Positions 7,994 through 15,267 of a stretch of DNA of 16,226 nt are shown piece after piece. Origin of the DNA: JAPLDP01 sp964628285 (lineage in GTDB: Bacteria; Bacteroidota; Bacteroidia; Bacteroidales; JAGONC01). The translations under genes and the position numbers were made by a program. Under the pieces are notes generated by a model. The model did not search any database. It had not been told where the DNA came from and saw only the letters and a list, made by a program, of their open reading frames with translations. Where the stretch lies: the NCBI GenBank assembly GCA_964628285.1, contig CAZVNP010000060.1, positions 1-16,226 on the forward strand, read 5' to 3'. Every line of letters begins with the position of its first letter. Position 1 is the first letter of the stretch.

Positions 7994-9025
7994 CTACAGC
8001 CCATGCGTCAAATTGATCACCTCCTCCCTCCCGTTCTTCTTATATGTGACGGTGAATATCCGTTCAATCCCTTCATCGATGCCCTGTTCGGAAGCCATCT
8101 CCACGATATACCGTCCAAGGGCCCGGATGTGGAGCTGTTGTGACCAAAATACTTGAATCTGATTAAAGGCCTTTTCTAAAACCTGTTGATAAGGTAATGC
8201 TTTTACGATACCACAATTTAAGAGCATAGCTCCTTCAAAGTAACTCTTCAGTGACGCATTCGGCCCATTCAGCCGAATGAGGCCGGCAAAAGTCGAGTCA
8301 TTTCCCCGGTAATCGCCTTCCCATGCGGCAAGTCGGTTTGAATACCTTCGCAGTTTCGATTGCGCCCACGATGCCATAACGTCATAGCTTTTATCAGGGT
8401 TGTCAAAATAATCACACCATAAGGAGGTATACCTCTCTTCACGGTCCAAAATACGGTTCCTGATATCAAGATAGTCGACAAAATCGGTGGCAGCGGCAAA
8501 ATATCTTGCTAAAACCTTATTATTACGTTGCGACAAGGATGGGATCAGGTTGATGAAGGCCTGGTGCCGTACGATGATCTGGCTTGAGTAAGTGACACTG
8601 TCCGCATCTTTGAGCTGTTCAAACAAATCACGTGAGAGATCCATGAATTCGCCCGGTTGTGCAGCCTTCCAGAGGATGGCCTGGTCGACGAGCTCACGTA
8701 TCTCCGATTCTTTCGATTTCTTCTCCGTCTGCTCACAGAAGAGATGCAACCCGTATTCAAAGTCATTCATCCGGGGGTTCATCACAAAAGAGTTCATCTG
8801 GGTGCTGAGCAGGGCTCCCCACCGCCATTTATTGCCTCCTATGTGTCCGTCGTAGCTTCGGCCACCGGTGAAGGCCACCTTCTTCTGCCCGTCGAATTTC
8901 TCCGTGATGGTAAACTTGCTTTCTTTCTTATCCCTGCTCTCCACGCTCATGATCGTCCCAAAGGAAAAAGTAAATCCCCACGCCTGCACCTTGGTCAGCT
9001 CTTTCTCGTTCAGATAATTCTGCAA
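7994..9025 (-). CDS. SLATT-associated protein of unknown function
   Basis: The 343-residue open frame starts at a TTG (9025). I recognise no family. It is soluble-looking, with no signal peptide or membrane segment; a beta-rich, lysine-rich N-terminal part (residues about 10-75, with GGNKWRWG) leads into a helical region rich in Trp, Tyr and Arg (about 75-310) and a short beta tail (FTVTYKKNGREEVINL). The reading frame continues upstream without an ATG to an in-frame TAG at 9056-9058, and beyond it to an ATG at 9167-9169. The true product is probably about 391 residues with a nonsense codon after residue 37. It lies downstream of the SLATT gene on the same strand and would be its partner, perhaps the sensor or activator of the membrane effector; that role is inference. 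Confidence 0.72.
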   Translation of the reverse strand: MQNYLNEKELTKVQAWGFTFSFGTIMSVESRDKKESKFTITEKFDGQKKVAFTGGRSYDGHIGGNKWRWGALLSTQMNSFVMNPRMNDFEYGLHLFCEQTEKKSKESEIRELVDQAILWKAAQPGEFMDLSRDLFEQLKDADSVTYSSQIIVRHQAFINLIPSLSQRNNKVLARYFAAATDFVDYLDIRNRILDREERYTSLWCDYFDNPDKSYDVMASWAQSKLRRYSNRLAAWEGDYRGNDSTFAGLIRLNGPNASLKSYFEGAMLLNCGIVKALPYQQVLEKAFNQIQVFWSQQLHIRALGRYIVEMASEQGIDEGIERIFTVTYKKNGREEVINLTHGL

Positions 9026-9055
9026 CGTGATGCCTCCTGCACCCGACCTCAGCTT

Positions 9056-9169
9056 CTACAAAACCAGCTTGAGGTTGAATTTAATCAGGTCACCATGATG
9101 GTCCTTCAGTTTTTTCCCGGTGAAGTCTTTCAATACTTCGCCAATTTTAAGAATGTCGAGTTTAGCCAT
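9056..9169 (-). CDS. Probable severed N-terminus of the SLATT-associated protein (37 aa)
   Basis: The ATG at 9167-9169 opens 37 codons (MAKLDILKIGEVLKDFTGKK at the start) ending in TAG at 9056-9058. The same frame then runs ten codons (KLRSGAGGIT) into the 343-residue ORF without another stop. The ATG is 56 nt after the SLATT stop, a natural operon position, while the downstream ORF has only a TTG start. TAG is one base from GAG or AAG, so a single substitution explains the break. The alternative is an independent small protein. Confidence 0.5.
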   Translation of the reverse strand: MAKLDILKIGEVLKDFTGKKLKDHHGDLIKFNLKLVL

Positions 9170-9225
9170 AACCGTAACTCTAGTGAAATGAAATCTTCCG
9201 TTGAGACTATCAAACCTTAAGCTCT

Positions 9226-10068
9226 TTAGAATTTCAGCCTGACCTCTTCCTGGTCCTTTCCGGTCAGGTCGATCATCTTTTTGTCTATGACCTCAGCGGC
9301 AGCCTTCGGGTCCTTCTTAGCCGTGATATCCATGATGTAACGGACCGGTTTGAGGTCTTTGAATATCTCCGTTTTCTGCATCCTGCCGGGATGCATGACA
9401 TACTCCTCTCCGTCGGGTGAGGTGAGCTTCAATTCGATGAAGCCCAGGTTGCTTTTGTTGTCGATCTGGGCGATGACGTAACGTTGCTTTTTTATCTCGG
9501 CTTCCGCCGTCTTCTTCTCTTCTATCGTCTTCATGTATTCGGCCGTCCTGGTCTTGATCATGCTCTGCAGCTCGGTGAGGTTGCTCTTGAACTCGGTTAT
9601 CCATGCGTTGGTCTCATTCTCGATGATCATGTTCACGCTGCTGTTGAAGGCCTCGATATGGCCCAGCAGCTCGACGGCTTTGGCAGGGGTGAGGGTGTCC
9701 CAGTTGAGGCCGAAGGTGTTCTGTGCCCATTTGAATCTGAAGGCCTCCTGTGCTTTGTCGATCTCCAGCTGGGCCGTGATATAACGCATCCAGCTGGTGG
9801 AAAAGCCGCCAAAGCGGTCCAGCAGCATTAAAATACCGGCTATGGCCAGTAACAGGTAACCCCATGATGAGATGTCAAAGGCGCCTTTGATGATGCCTGT
9901 GGCTTTCAGTATGGGAGCGACCGAAGCCAGGCCCAGGATAATAATGGAATACCATCTGGAGATCTTGGAGAATCTTCGTTTTGGTTTACTGTTTTTAGTA
10001 TACCAGTCGATGCTCCTTTTTGCATTATCCAATGCAAAGTCGTACAAGTCTTTAATTTGCGGGTTCAT
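9226..10068 (-). CDS. SLATT-type two-transmembrane-helix effector
   Basis: This 280-residue protein begins with an amphipathic helix (residues 1-25), then a basic stretch KPKRRFSKISR (28-38), a membrane helix at about 39-60, a short loop, and a second at about 68-83, followed by LDRFGGFSTSWMRY and a helical region (90-190, coiled-coil-like at 155-195). This is the SLATT/DUF4231 plan. SLATT proteins are predicted pore-forming effectors in nucleotide-dependent conflict systems, where they would permeabilise the inner membrane. A C-terminal beta-rich domain (about 195-280, FIELKLTSPDGEEYVMHPGR) follows and is not part of the basic SLATT unit; it may receive the signal. No CD-NTase/SMODS, SLOG or TIR partner is seen nearby; the adjacent downstream gene is the unassigned protein. 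Subfamily assignment is uncertain. Confidence 0.75.
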   Translation of the reverse strand: MNPQIKDLYDFALDNAKRSIDWYTKNSKPKRRFSKISRWYSIIILGLASVAPILKATGIIKGAFDISSWGYLLLAIAGILMLLDRFGGFSTSWMRYITAQLEIDKAQEAFRFKWAQNTFGLNWDTLTPAKAVELLGHIEAFNSSVNMIIENETNAWITEFKSNLTELQSMIKTRTAEYMKTIEEKKTAEAEIKKQRYVIAQIDNKSNLGFIELKLTSPDGEEYVMHPGRMQKTEIFKDLKPVRYIMDITAKKDPKAAAEVIDKKMIDLTGKDQEEVRLKF

Positions 10069-10296
10069 GGCGAGATGAATTTAGTTAGACATAAAAAAAT
10101 GAACAGATAGCCTGAACGAATAATGGGTGCACCTTCCGGTAGTTTGCTTTCGCAATGGCCGGTCCGGACGCATCGGTGCGCTACGTTGGATTGGGCGAAA
10201 ACAAAGGGTAATTATGGATGTAAAGGTAATATAAAAAAGAAGACAAATCAAGATGATGGGTTCTTATCTCCTTTGCCGATGGAGCACCGGTGTCGT

Positions 10297-10380
10297 AATG
10301 ATTGGACGATTGTCGATGGGGCAGAGATAACGAAATACGATGTAACGGTGTAACGATGTAACGATGTAGCGAAATTCGAA
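10297..10380. repeat. Dispersed repeat family, copy 1
   Basis: Bases 10297-10322 are identical over 26 bp to 16139-16164. A second block of 17 bp (10330-10346) is identical to 16188-16204. Between and after them are short tandem units of the type TGTAACGA (10341-10367: variants TGTAACGG, TGTAACGA, TGTAACGA, TGTAGCGA), ending in AATTCGAAG versus AATACGAAG in the other copy. Copy number of the unit differs between the sites, as expected for a slipping microsatellite. Confidence 0.7.
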
Positions 10381-10417
10381 GATGCGGAGAGAGATTATTA
10401 GAGTTTAACAATAGAAC

Positions 10418-10462
10418 AATTGAACCATGGAACCATAATCCCTCATCCGGCAGGTGGCCGGA
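10418..10462. repeat. Non-coding repeat copy B with hairpin, downstream of the TPR gene
   Basis: Blocks 10418-10433 and 10444-10454 match 7923-7938 and 7962-7972. A perfect 6-bp stem TCCGGC (10446-10451) / GCCGGA (10457-10462) with loop AGGTG lies just past the 3' end of the leftward TPR gene and may serve as its terminator. In both copies the hairpin follows a gene end, but the stems use different bases. Confidence 0.5.
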
Positions 10463-10479
10463 ATCTCATTTTCAGTGGA

Positions 10480-12021
10480 TTATCCGGCTGAGGACCTCCA
10501 GTCACCGATCCATTCCATCGCCCCGGGCGTTTCTCTCCACAGTTTGAAATTATCAAACAGGTAATAAGCGGCTTCATCTTTCTGACCCGGTTTGTAATAT
10601 TCCATCACTTTTTTGGGTGGTTTGCTCTTTCCTGTCAGGATTTCAATCACGTACTTATTGGCCTGATAGGCCTTTTGAAGGGCCTCAACGGCCTTTCTGT
10701 CAGGCCCATATCTTATAAAAAGATAATAGGCATAATTATACAGCCAGGCAGCCGACCAATCATCATTATATGTTCTGTACAACCGGTAAAAAGCATTGTA
10801 TTGTTTATTATACAGAAGCAATGCCGACAAGTCATACCTCACCCCCTGGTTATCGTTGGGATTGAGGATTAGCATTTCCTGCATAATGTCAACCGCTTCC
10901 TCCCACTTTCCCATTTCATTAAGGCACTGGGCCATCCCCTGACGGGCCGTCATATAAGGCCTGGCCTCCACCATGTCCCAGAAATGGCCCCTGTTCTCCT
11001 TAAAAAAGTCTTTCCCCAGCTTCTTTTCCCCTATTTCAGCGGCTTTGGCATACAATGCCAGGGATTTTTCATCATCCTTCTCTGTTCCCGCCATGTAATT
11101 AAGAGCCCTGATATTTTCAGAATCGTTTTCAAGAGCCTGCTTCGCAAAGCCCACACCTTTCTTTGGGTTACTACGGTATGCCCTCGACATCAATTCCTCG
11201 GCTTTCTCTTTACCTGTCTTCATTCCTTTTTTCTCAGGGATGATATCCTCGATGCGCCTGCCAATCACGTTTTTTTCCATGAAAGCTCTCAGCTCTTCAG
11301 GAGTCGAGAAGTTCTGCTCCTGAAGATACTTCATCAACCGTTCCGTATCATATTGAATGGTATCATGTGATATCTGCCTGATCAGGGAGGGTCTTCCCTC
11401 CTCTTCATCCTTAGGAACTTCTTCTTCTTCCTCATCATCCGGTCCCTCAAGAACATCACCGTCCTCATTGAGGATATAGTAATTCCCCTTCCCGACGCTT
11501 TTATTCAACGCATCGATGATGTGTCCGGGGTAATTTTCTTTTCCCTGGAAAATGGCCGGTATCCCATTCATTCCGAATTCCACATCGACGAGTTCGATGC
11601 GGTCATCGTCCTCCTCCAGGATATACCTGGCCAGGGCAAAATCCTTATGTGGCCTGAAGCCAAGCTCATCGGCATACTCAATGGCACCATAGATGATATT
11701 GTGTACCAGAGGATAATCAACTGGCATTAAAAAATCATCCGGCTCGGAAAATTCTTTCTGTCTATCCAACAGTTCCTTAAAGACTCCCGGAGGTTCGTTA
11801 AAACGCCAGAAAGCGTCTTTGACACCCAGGCACATCAGGTCGACCTGGAAGACGGCAAAGGTGTAATGACCGGTTACATGACGCCGTGATACCACGATGA
11901 GAGCCATGCCGCTGCCTTGCCAATCCCTATTTATATAACATTCGCCAAGCGTCAGTGACCTGGCACGCGTGCGCAAATAAACAGAGGGCGAAACAGAGGG
12001 TGTTAAGTGCTTCTTTGACAT
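10480..12021 (-). CDS. TPR-repeat protein with unassigned N-terminal domain
   Basis: This 513-residue soluble protein starts at ATG 12019-12021. Residues about 20-180 form an unassigned mixed domain with the memorable segments LIVVSRRHVTGHYTFAVFQV and DLMCLGVKDAF. A very acidic linker follows at about 186-208. From about 270 to 470 the sequence is helical and TPR-like: KGVGFAKQALENDSENIRAL, then KWEEAVDIMQEMLILNPNDN followed by GVRY, which resembles the repeats of ST7-like proteins. It is a likely scaffold or interaction protein, with no catalytic motif seen. It stands alone: 411 bp separate it from the SLATT operon, and it diverges from the AAA ATPase cluster. It may be a housekeeping or orphan gene rather than part of a defence system. 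I cannot name a function. Confidence 0.75.
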   Translation of the reverse strand: MSKKHLTPSVSPSVYLRTRARSLTLGECYINRDWQGSGMALIVVSRRHVTGHYTFAVFQVDLMCLGVKDAFWRFNEPPGVFKELLDRQKEFSEPDDFLMPVDYPLVHNIIYGAIEYADELGFRPHKDFALARYILEEDDDRIELVDVEFGMNGIPAIFQGKENYPGHIIDALNKSVGKGNYYILNEDGDVLEGPDDEEEEEVPKDEEEGRPSLIRQISHDTIQYDTERLMKYLQEQNFSTPEELRAFMEKNVIGRRIEDIIPEKKGMKTGKEKAEELMSRAYRSNPKKGVGFAKQALENDSENIRALNYMAGTEKDDEKSLALYAKAAEIGEKKLGKDFFKENRGHFWDMVEARPYMTARQGMAQCLNEMGKWEEAVDIMQEMLILNPNDNQGVRYDLSALLLYNKQYNAFYRLYRTYNDDWSAAWLYNYAYYLFIRYGPDRKAVEALQKAYQANKYVIEILTGKSKPPKKVMEYYKPGQKDEAAYYLFDNFKLWRETPGAMEWIGDWRSSAG

Positions 12022-12195
12022 AATTCAAAATATATAATTGATCCTTAAAGTAACTGCGGTTTAAAAATATTAAGAATTCTGATAACAACACAATACGCCA
12101 ACCACAATGTCTCATTTTTTTGAAATTTTCATACCTTCGAAAATATTTTACCACGGGATTTAAAAAATGTCGATATCTAAGCAAAATATTGAACG
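12022..12195. promoter_or_regulatory. Divergent promoter region
   Basis: This AT-rich, gene-free 174-bp segment lies between the leftward TPR gene and the rightward AAA ATPase cluster, so it should contain promoters for both. A small inverted repeat, ATTTTC (12125-12130) / GAAAAT (12139-12144), is a weak operator candidate. No convincing Bacteroidota -33/-7 pair could be fixed in either direction. Confidence 0.45.
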
Positions 12196-13338
12196 ATGAA
12201 AACCTTAAGAATTGAAAATCTTGGCCAGATAAAGGAAGCCGAAGTCACATTTGGTGACTTTACCGTTTTGGTCGGTCCTCAGGCAAGCGGTAAAAGTATC
12301 TTTCTTCAAATGATGAAGCTCGTTATTGATTGTGTGGATATTAAAGAAACGATAAAAAAATTTGGATTTAACTGGAACAATTATAAAGATTTCTTGAATT
12401 TATACTTTGGTGAAGGAATGGAGGGGATTATTAAACCTGATACAAATATTCAAAGTGATAATACGAAATATTCCATTGAATCGCTATTAAGACAAAAAAA
12501 AGTTAGTACAGAGAAAATTTTCTTAATCCCTGCGCAAAGAGTAATAACCATGCAAAATGGTTGGCCCCGTAATTATTTAAACTTCGAAATGCAAGATCCT
12601 TATATTGTCAAACATTTCAGTGAAGACTTACGGTTACATATGGAATCAGGAATAGGTTCCAGAAATTCCGGTAGTATTTTCCCCCAGGAGGGACGGATGA
12701 AAAAATCTTTCAGAGATAAACTGAACGAAAGTATCTTTTTCAATGCAAAAGTCGAATTAGACAAAAGCATTAAAAAGAGAATAATGCTAAATATAGAAGG
12801 TTATAATCTTCCTTATTTGGTATGGTCGGCAGGGCAAAGAGAATTCATGCCTCTCCTGCTTGGATTGTACTCGCTTATGCCTTCAGGTAGAAAAACAAAA
12901 GAAAAGGATATTGAATGGGTCGTCATTGAGGAACCGGAAATGGGATTACATCCCTTGGCAATTCAATCACTATTATTGACATTTCTTGAACTGATCACGA
13001 GAAAGTATAAAGTCATTATTTCAACACATTCACCCGTTATTCTGGAGCTTTGCTGGGCTATCACGAATATTCAGAAAAACAGCCGGGGAAGTGCAGATAT
13101 ACTTTTTAAACTCTTTGACATCGATAAACAACCGACAATCCGAAAAGTATTCGAAGATGTACTGGGAAAATGCAAATTCAAAACCTTCTATTTTGACAGA
13201 AAGGATGAAGGGGTGATTGTAAAAGACATTTCATCGCTGGATCCTTCCCATCCTGACGCGGCTGAATCAGAGTGGGGTGGTTTATCGTCTTTCAGCAGCC
13301 GGGTGTCGGATATAATCTCCAAACTTTATTCTGAGTAA
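12196..13338 (+). CDS. SMC/ABC-like AAA ATPase, first gene of a four-gene cluster
   Basis: The 380-residue protein begins MKTLRIENLGQIKEAEVTFG and has an AAA_21-type core. The Walker A is G27-P-Q-A-S-G-K33-S34, the signature-like W210-S-A-G-Q214, the Walker B WVVIEEPEMGLHP with E245/E246, and the switch histidine H278 in STHSP. The insertion between Walker A and signature (residues 40-205) is short and has no long coiled coil, so it is unlike true SMC/RecN arms. Such single ATPases in defence loci usually act as sensors or regulators of a nuclease partner. The next gene begins one base after its TAA, strongly coupling them. It is not closely alike to the AbiLi-type ATPase in this window: the N-terminus, spacing and signature differ. 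The full set of ATPase motifs is intact. Confidence 0.87.
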   Translation: MKTLRIENLGQIKEAEVTFGDFTVLVGPQASGKSIFLQMMKLVIDCVDIKETIKKFGFNWNNYKDFLNLYFGEGMEGIIKPDTNIQSDNTKYSIESLLRQKKVSTEKIFLIPAQRVITMQNGWPRNYLNFEMQDPYIVKHFSEDLRLHMESGIGSRNSGSIFPQEGRMKKSFRDKLNESIFFNAKVELDKSIKKRIMLNIEGYNLPYLVWSAGQREFMPLLLGLYSLMPSGRKTKEKDIEWVVIEEPEMGLHPLAIQSLLLTFLELITRKYKVIISTHSPVILELCWAITNIQKNSRGSADILFKLFDIDKQPTIRKVFEDVLGKCKFKTFYFDRKDEGVIVKDISSLDPSHPDAAESEWGGLSSFSSRVSDIISKLYSE

Positions 13339-13339
13339 A

Positions 13340-13786
13340 ATGACATTCCGTCATATAGCTGAAAGTATAGGTGCCATAGGTCATTGCTATCAAGCCGGAA
13401 TGCAGGGTTTGGGTACTGATTCGATTAGGATTGAAATAGATAACACACGAAAACTCTGTGGAAGCATTAATCTGGACGAATGCCTGAAACGACAATACCC
13501 GGATACTAACAGGTGGGATTACATCTTATGCTACAACACAAAAATCCATTTCATAGAAGTGCATCCGGCCACTACAAATGAAATTGCTACTATGTTAAAT
13601 AAACTTCAATGGTTGAAGAACTGGCTTAAACTGATAGGTAAAGATTTAAAAAATATTACTCATCAGTCAAATCCCTATCATTGGATCGCATCTGGTAATG
13701 TTACAATATTAAGAAATAGTCCTCAGGCCAGAAAACTAAGTAAATCCGGATTACCTTTTCCGGTAGAAAAACTATCTTTAAAATAA
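13340..13786 (+). CDS. Small nuclease-like protein with a D-x12-E-x-H motif
   Basis: The 148-residue protein starts at the ATG one base after the ATPase stop. The centre reads RWDYILCY (D60) then IHFIEVHPA (E73, H75), followed by a helix KLQWLKNWLKLIG. A hydrophobic strand with Asp, then a second strand ending in E-x-polar, then a helix is the core order of PD-(D/E)XK nucleases, but His replaces the usual Lys. An upstream GHCYQAG segment and GSINLDECL are further candidate conserved patches. I therefore think it is a divergent nuclease controlled by the ATPase. That is inference; it could be another enzyme or a pure binding protein. It is 10 nt upstream of the GHKL gene. No frame damage is visible. 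Confidence 0.7.
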   Translation: MTFRHIAESIGAIGHCYQAGMQGLGTDSIRIEIDNTRKLCGSINLDECLKRQYPDTNRWDYILCYNTKIHFIEVHPATTNEIATMLNKLQWLKNWLKLIGKDLKNITHQSNPYHWIASGNVTILRNSPQARKLSKSGLPFPVEKLSLK

Positions 13787-13796
13787 TAATCATCCC

Positions 13797-14117
13797 ATGC
13801 CAAACAGCCTGCATATATCTCCCCGTCTAATTCCGAATATTGCCAGCCTCTATAACGATGTGAACCGGATAATACTCGAATATATTGATAATTCGATAGA
13901 CAGTGCGGAGGCGCTCTACGACGAAAAAAATAATGCGTACAAACGAAAGATCATTATTGAGGTCATCATCGACGGTAAATCATATAAAAACGGCCGCATC
14001 ATTGTCAGGGATAACTGCGGCGGCATCACCAACCTGAAGAAAGTGGTCCAAAGCATCGGCGACTCGGATAAAAAAGCACAGCCCTGGACCAACGGACAGT
14101 TTGGTTATGGCACGTGA
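13797..14117 (+). CDS. N-terminal fragment of a MORC/Hsp90-like GHKL ATPase
   Basis: These 106 residues are the first half of a Bergerat-fold ATP-binding domain: the N box E28-Y-I-D-N32-S-I-D35-S-A, the G1 box V-R-D72-N-C-G-G-I, and the start of the G2 box N99-G-Q-F-G-Y-G105. The frame then ends at TGA 14115-14117, just after GQFGYGT. Prokaryotic GHKL proteins of this type, relatives of MORC and Hsp90, occur with restriction and other conflict genes and are thought to act as ATP-driven clamps. A fragment this short lacks the lid and the rest of the domain and is unlikely to function alone. Its C-terminal counterpart starts 17 nt before this stop in another frame. Confidence 0.78.
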   Translation: MPNSLHISPRLIPNIASLYNDVNRIILEYIDNSIDSAEALYDEKNNAYKRKIIIEVIIDGKSYKNGRIIVRDNCGGITNLKKVVQSIGDSDKKAQPWTNGQFGYGT

Positions 14118-15267
14118 CAACCTGGCCGTCTCCATCCTAAGTGAATCGGGACAACGGCACCGCTGCCGGCCTTATCATTATGAGGCTATTGAAGGCGATG
14201 ACTATAAAGCCAACATTTCACAGCTTACCTATCATAAAGGACGGCGGCAGACACAGACCTATAAAATTGAGATCACCCCTCCTATCCTGATCTTTCTCAA
14301 ATTGACAAAAGGAAAGGTGTTGAACAAGCCTCCCATCTTTATCATGAAAGGAAGAAGGATAGGTGAGATAAAAGATATCAGGGCTTTCCGCTCATGTCAT
14401 AAAAGTGATATTTGGAACCATCCCAACCTCACTGGTTACATCGATTTGAAATCGCATCTTGAACCAACCCTAGCCCGAAATGACTTCAAGAACACTCAGA
14501 AATCGAGGGCTATCTTCAATGAGCTCATCGAGCTGGAACCCCTCATCGAGGCTTTTATCGAAGACATCAATAAAAGGTCGGCCCAACGTCATTATAAGGC
14601 CCTGGAGGATTACCTGAACAAGGCTTTGTCGAAGCTGGCCAAATCTGACGCCATGCGTTTCAGGACGGATTATGTCGACGGTGACGATCTAAGCCTGAAA
14701 CAATCGGAGACACATTCCGGCGACACTGTTCTGCAGCTTTTCCCGGATGAACAGGAGATTGAAAAACAAAATGCAGAAACTCCCGATGATGAACCCGGGA
14801 ATGACGAAGGAAAGGAACAACCGGGTGAACCAGATATCCCCGCTGACGAACCTGAAGGAGCGGAATATGAGGAGAACAACGTAACACGGCCGGATGCGAC
14901 AGGGACAAGACAGGCTCAAAGCGGGTTCAATATCCGAATCGTCGAAAGAGATCCCGACATAAACATCATCACCAACCAGCCGGAGAAATCGAGATTGATC
15001 GATGATACCATCGAGATATTCAGGAAACATCCTGAATTCATGGCAAGGGTGTATGTCAACAGAAAAGGAGAACAGCTCATCACACAACGACTGATCACTT
15101 ACCTGGCCGGAGAGATAACGGTTCATTACAAGGATAAATTTCACAGCAGGCATGGCCCTCCCGCTTATGGCAAGCACCTGTTCAGCGACTTAGTCAACTT
15201 TATTTACCGGTTTGAAGACCTGTTGAAAGACCTCAATGACAGAAACCTTTCCGATATCGAATCATGA
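14101..15267 (+). CDS. C-terminal part of the GHKL ATPase, out of frame with its N-terminus
   Basis: The frame reads MARDNLAVSILSESG from the ATG at 14107 (a TTG at 14101 also exists). It continues through LTKGKVLNKPPIFIMKGRRI, a GEIKDIRAFRSCHKSDIW segment and LEPTLARNDFKNTQKSRAIF, a transducer-like region that I associate with this GHKL family. A long acidic, Pro-rich linker (residues about 210-265) and a helical C-terminal domain (about 280-388, FRKHPEFMARVYVNRKGEQL) follow. In relatives as I recall them, ARDNL follows the G2 box only after several tens of residues that finish the ATPase domain. Here it follows directly, so roughly 60-90 residues appear deleted and the frame shifted. The break sits at TGGCA, a possible microhomology junction. 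The gene ends by ATGA overlap with the next one. Confidence 0.78.
   Translation: MVMARDNLAVSILSESGQRHRCRPYHYEAIEGDDYKANISQLTYHKGRRQTQTYKIEITPPILIFLKLTKGKVLNKPPIFIMKGRRIGEIKDIRAFRSCHKSDIWNHPNLTGYIDLKSHLEPTLARNDFKNTQKSRAIFNELIELEPLIEAFIEDINKRSAQRHYKALEDYLNKALSKLAKSDAMRFRTDYVDGDDLSLKQSETHSGDTVLQLFPDEQEIEKQNAETPDDEPGNDEGKEQPGEPDIPADEPEGAEYEENNVTRPDATGTRQAQSGFNIRIVERDPDINIITNQPEKSRLIDDTIEIFRKHPEFMARVYVNRKGEQLITQRLITYLAGEITVHYKDKFHSRHGPPAYGKHLFSDLVNFIYRFEDLLKDLNDRNLSDIES

Larger units (their letters stand above)
10069..10479. other. Non-coding region with dispersed repeats
   Basis: These 411 bases separate two genes on the - strand. I see no convincing gene; the short ORFs on both strands have no family-like composition. 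It must hold the promoter of the SLATT operon (10069 onward, reading leftward) and the 3' end of the TPR gene's transcript. It carries one copy of a TGTAACGA-type repeat (10297-10380) and one copy of the CATCCGGCAGG-type repeat (10418-10462). Confidence 0.7.

Noticed and set aside
8657..9220. Long + strand ORF opposite the SLATT partner gene (187 codons)
   Set aside because: It is antisense to a better-composed gene, has no recognisable domain, and its composition (Pro, Leu, His-rich) is what a shadow frame gives.
9317..9865. Several overlapping ORFs inside the SLATT gene on both strands
   Set aside because: The SLATT frame has clear membrane helices and domain layout; the others are compositional shadows rich in Arg, His and Gly.
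10123..10353. 76-codon + strand ORF in the intergenic region before the SLATT operon
   Set aside because: It overlaps the repeat sequence, has no domain, and its start and composition look random.
10341..10367. TGTAACGA tandem units as a small CRISPR array
   Set aside because: Units are about 8 bp, adjacent and without spacers; this is a microsatellite-like repeat.
12022..12040. TATATTTTG (reverse strand) as a Bacteroidota -7 promoter element for the TPR gene
   Set aside because: The spacing within the element is off by one base and it lies only a few bases from the ATG; no proper -33 TTG was found.
5973..13338. The two AAA ATPases as a recent duplication
   Set aside because: Their N-termini, Walker A context (GANASGKS versus GPQASGKS), insert lengths and switch regions differ too much; they are only distant members of the same superfamily.
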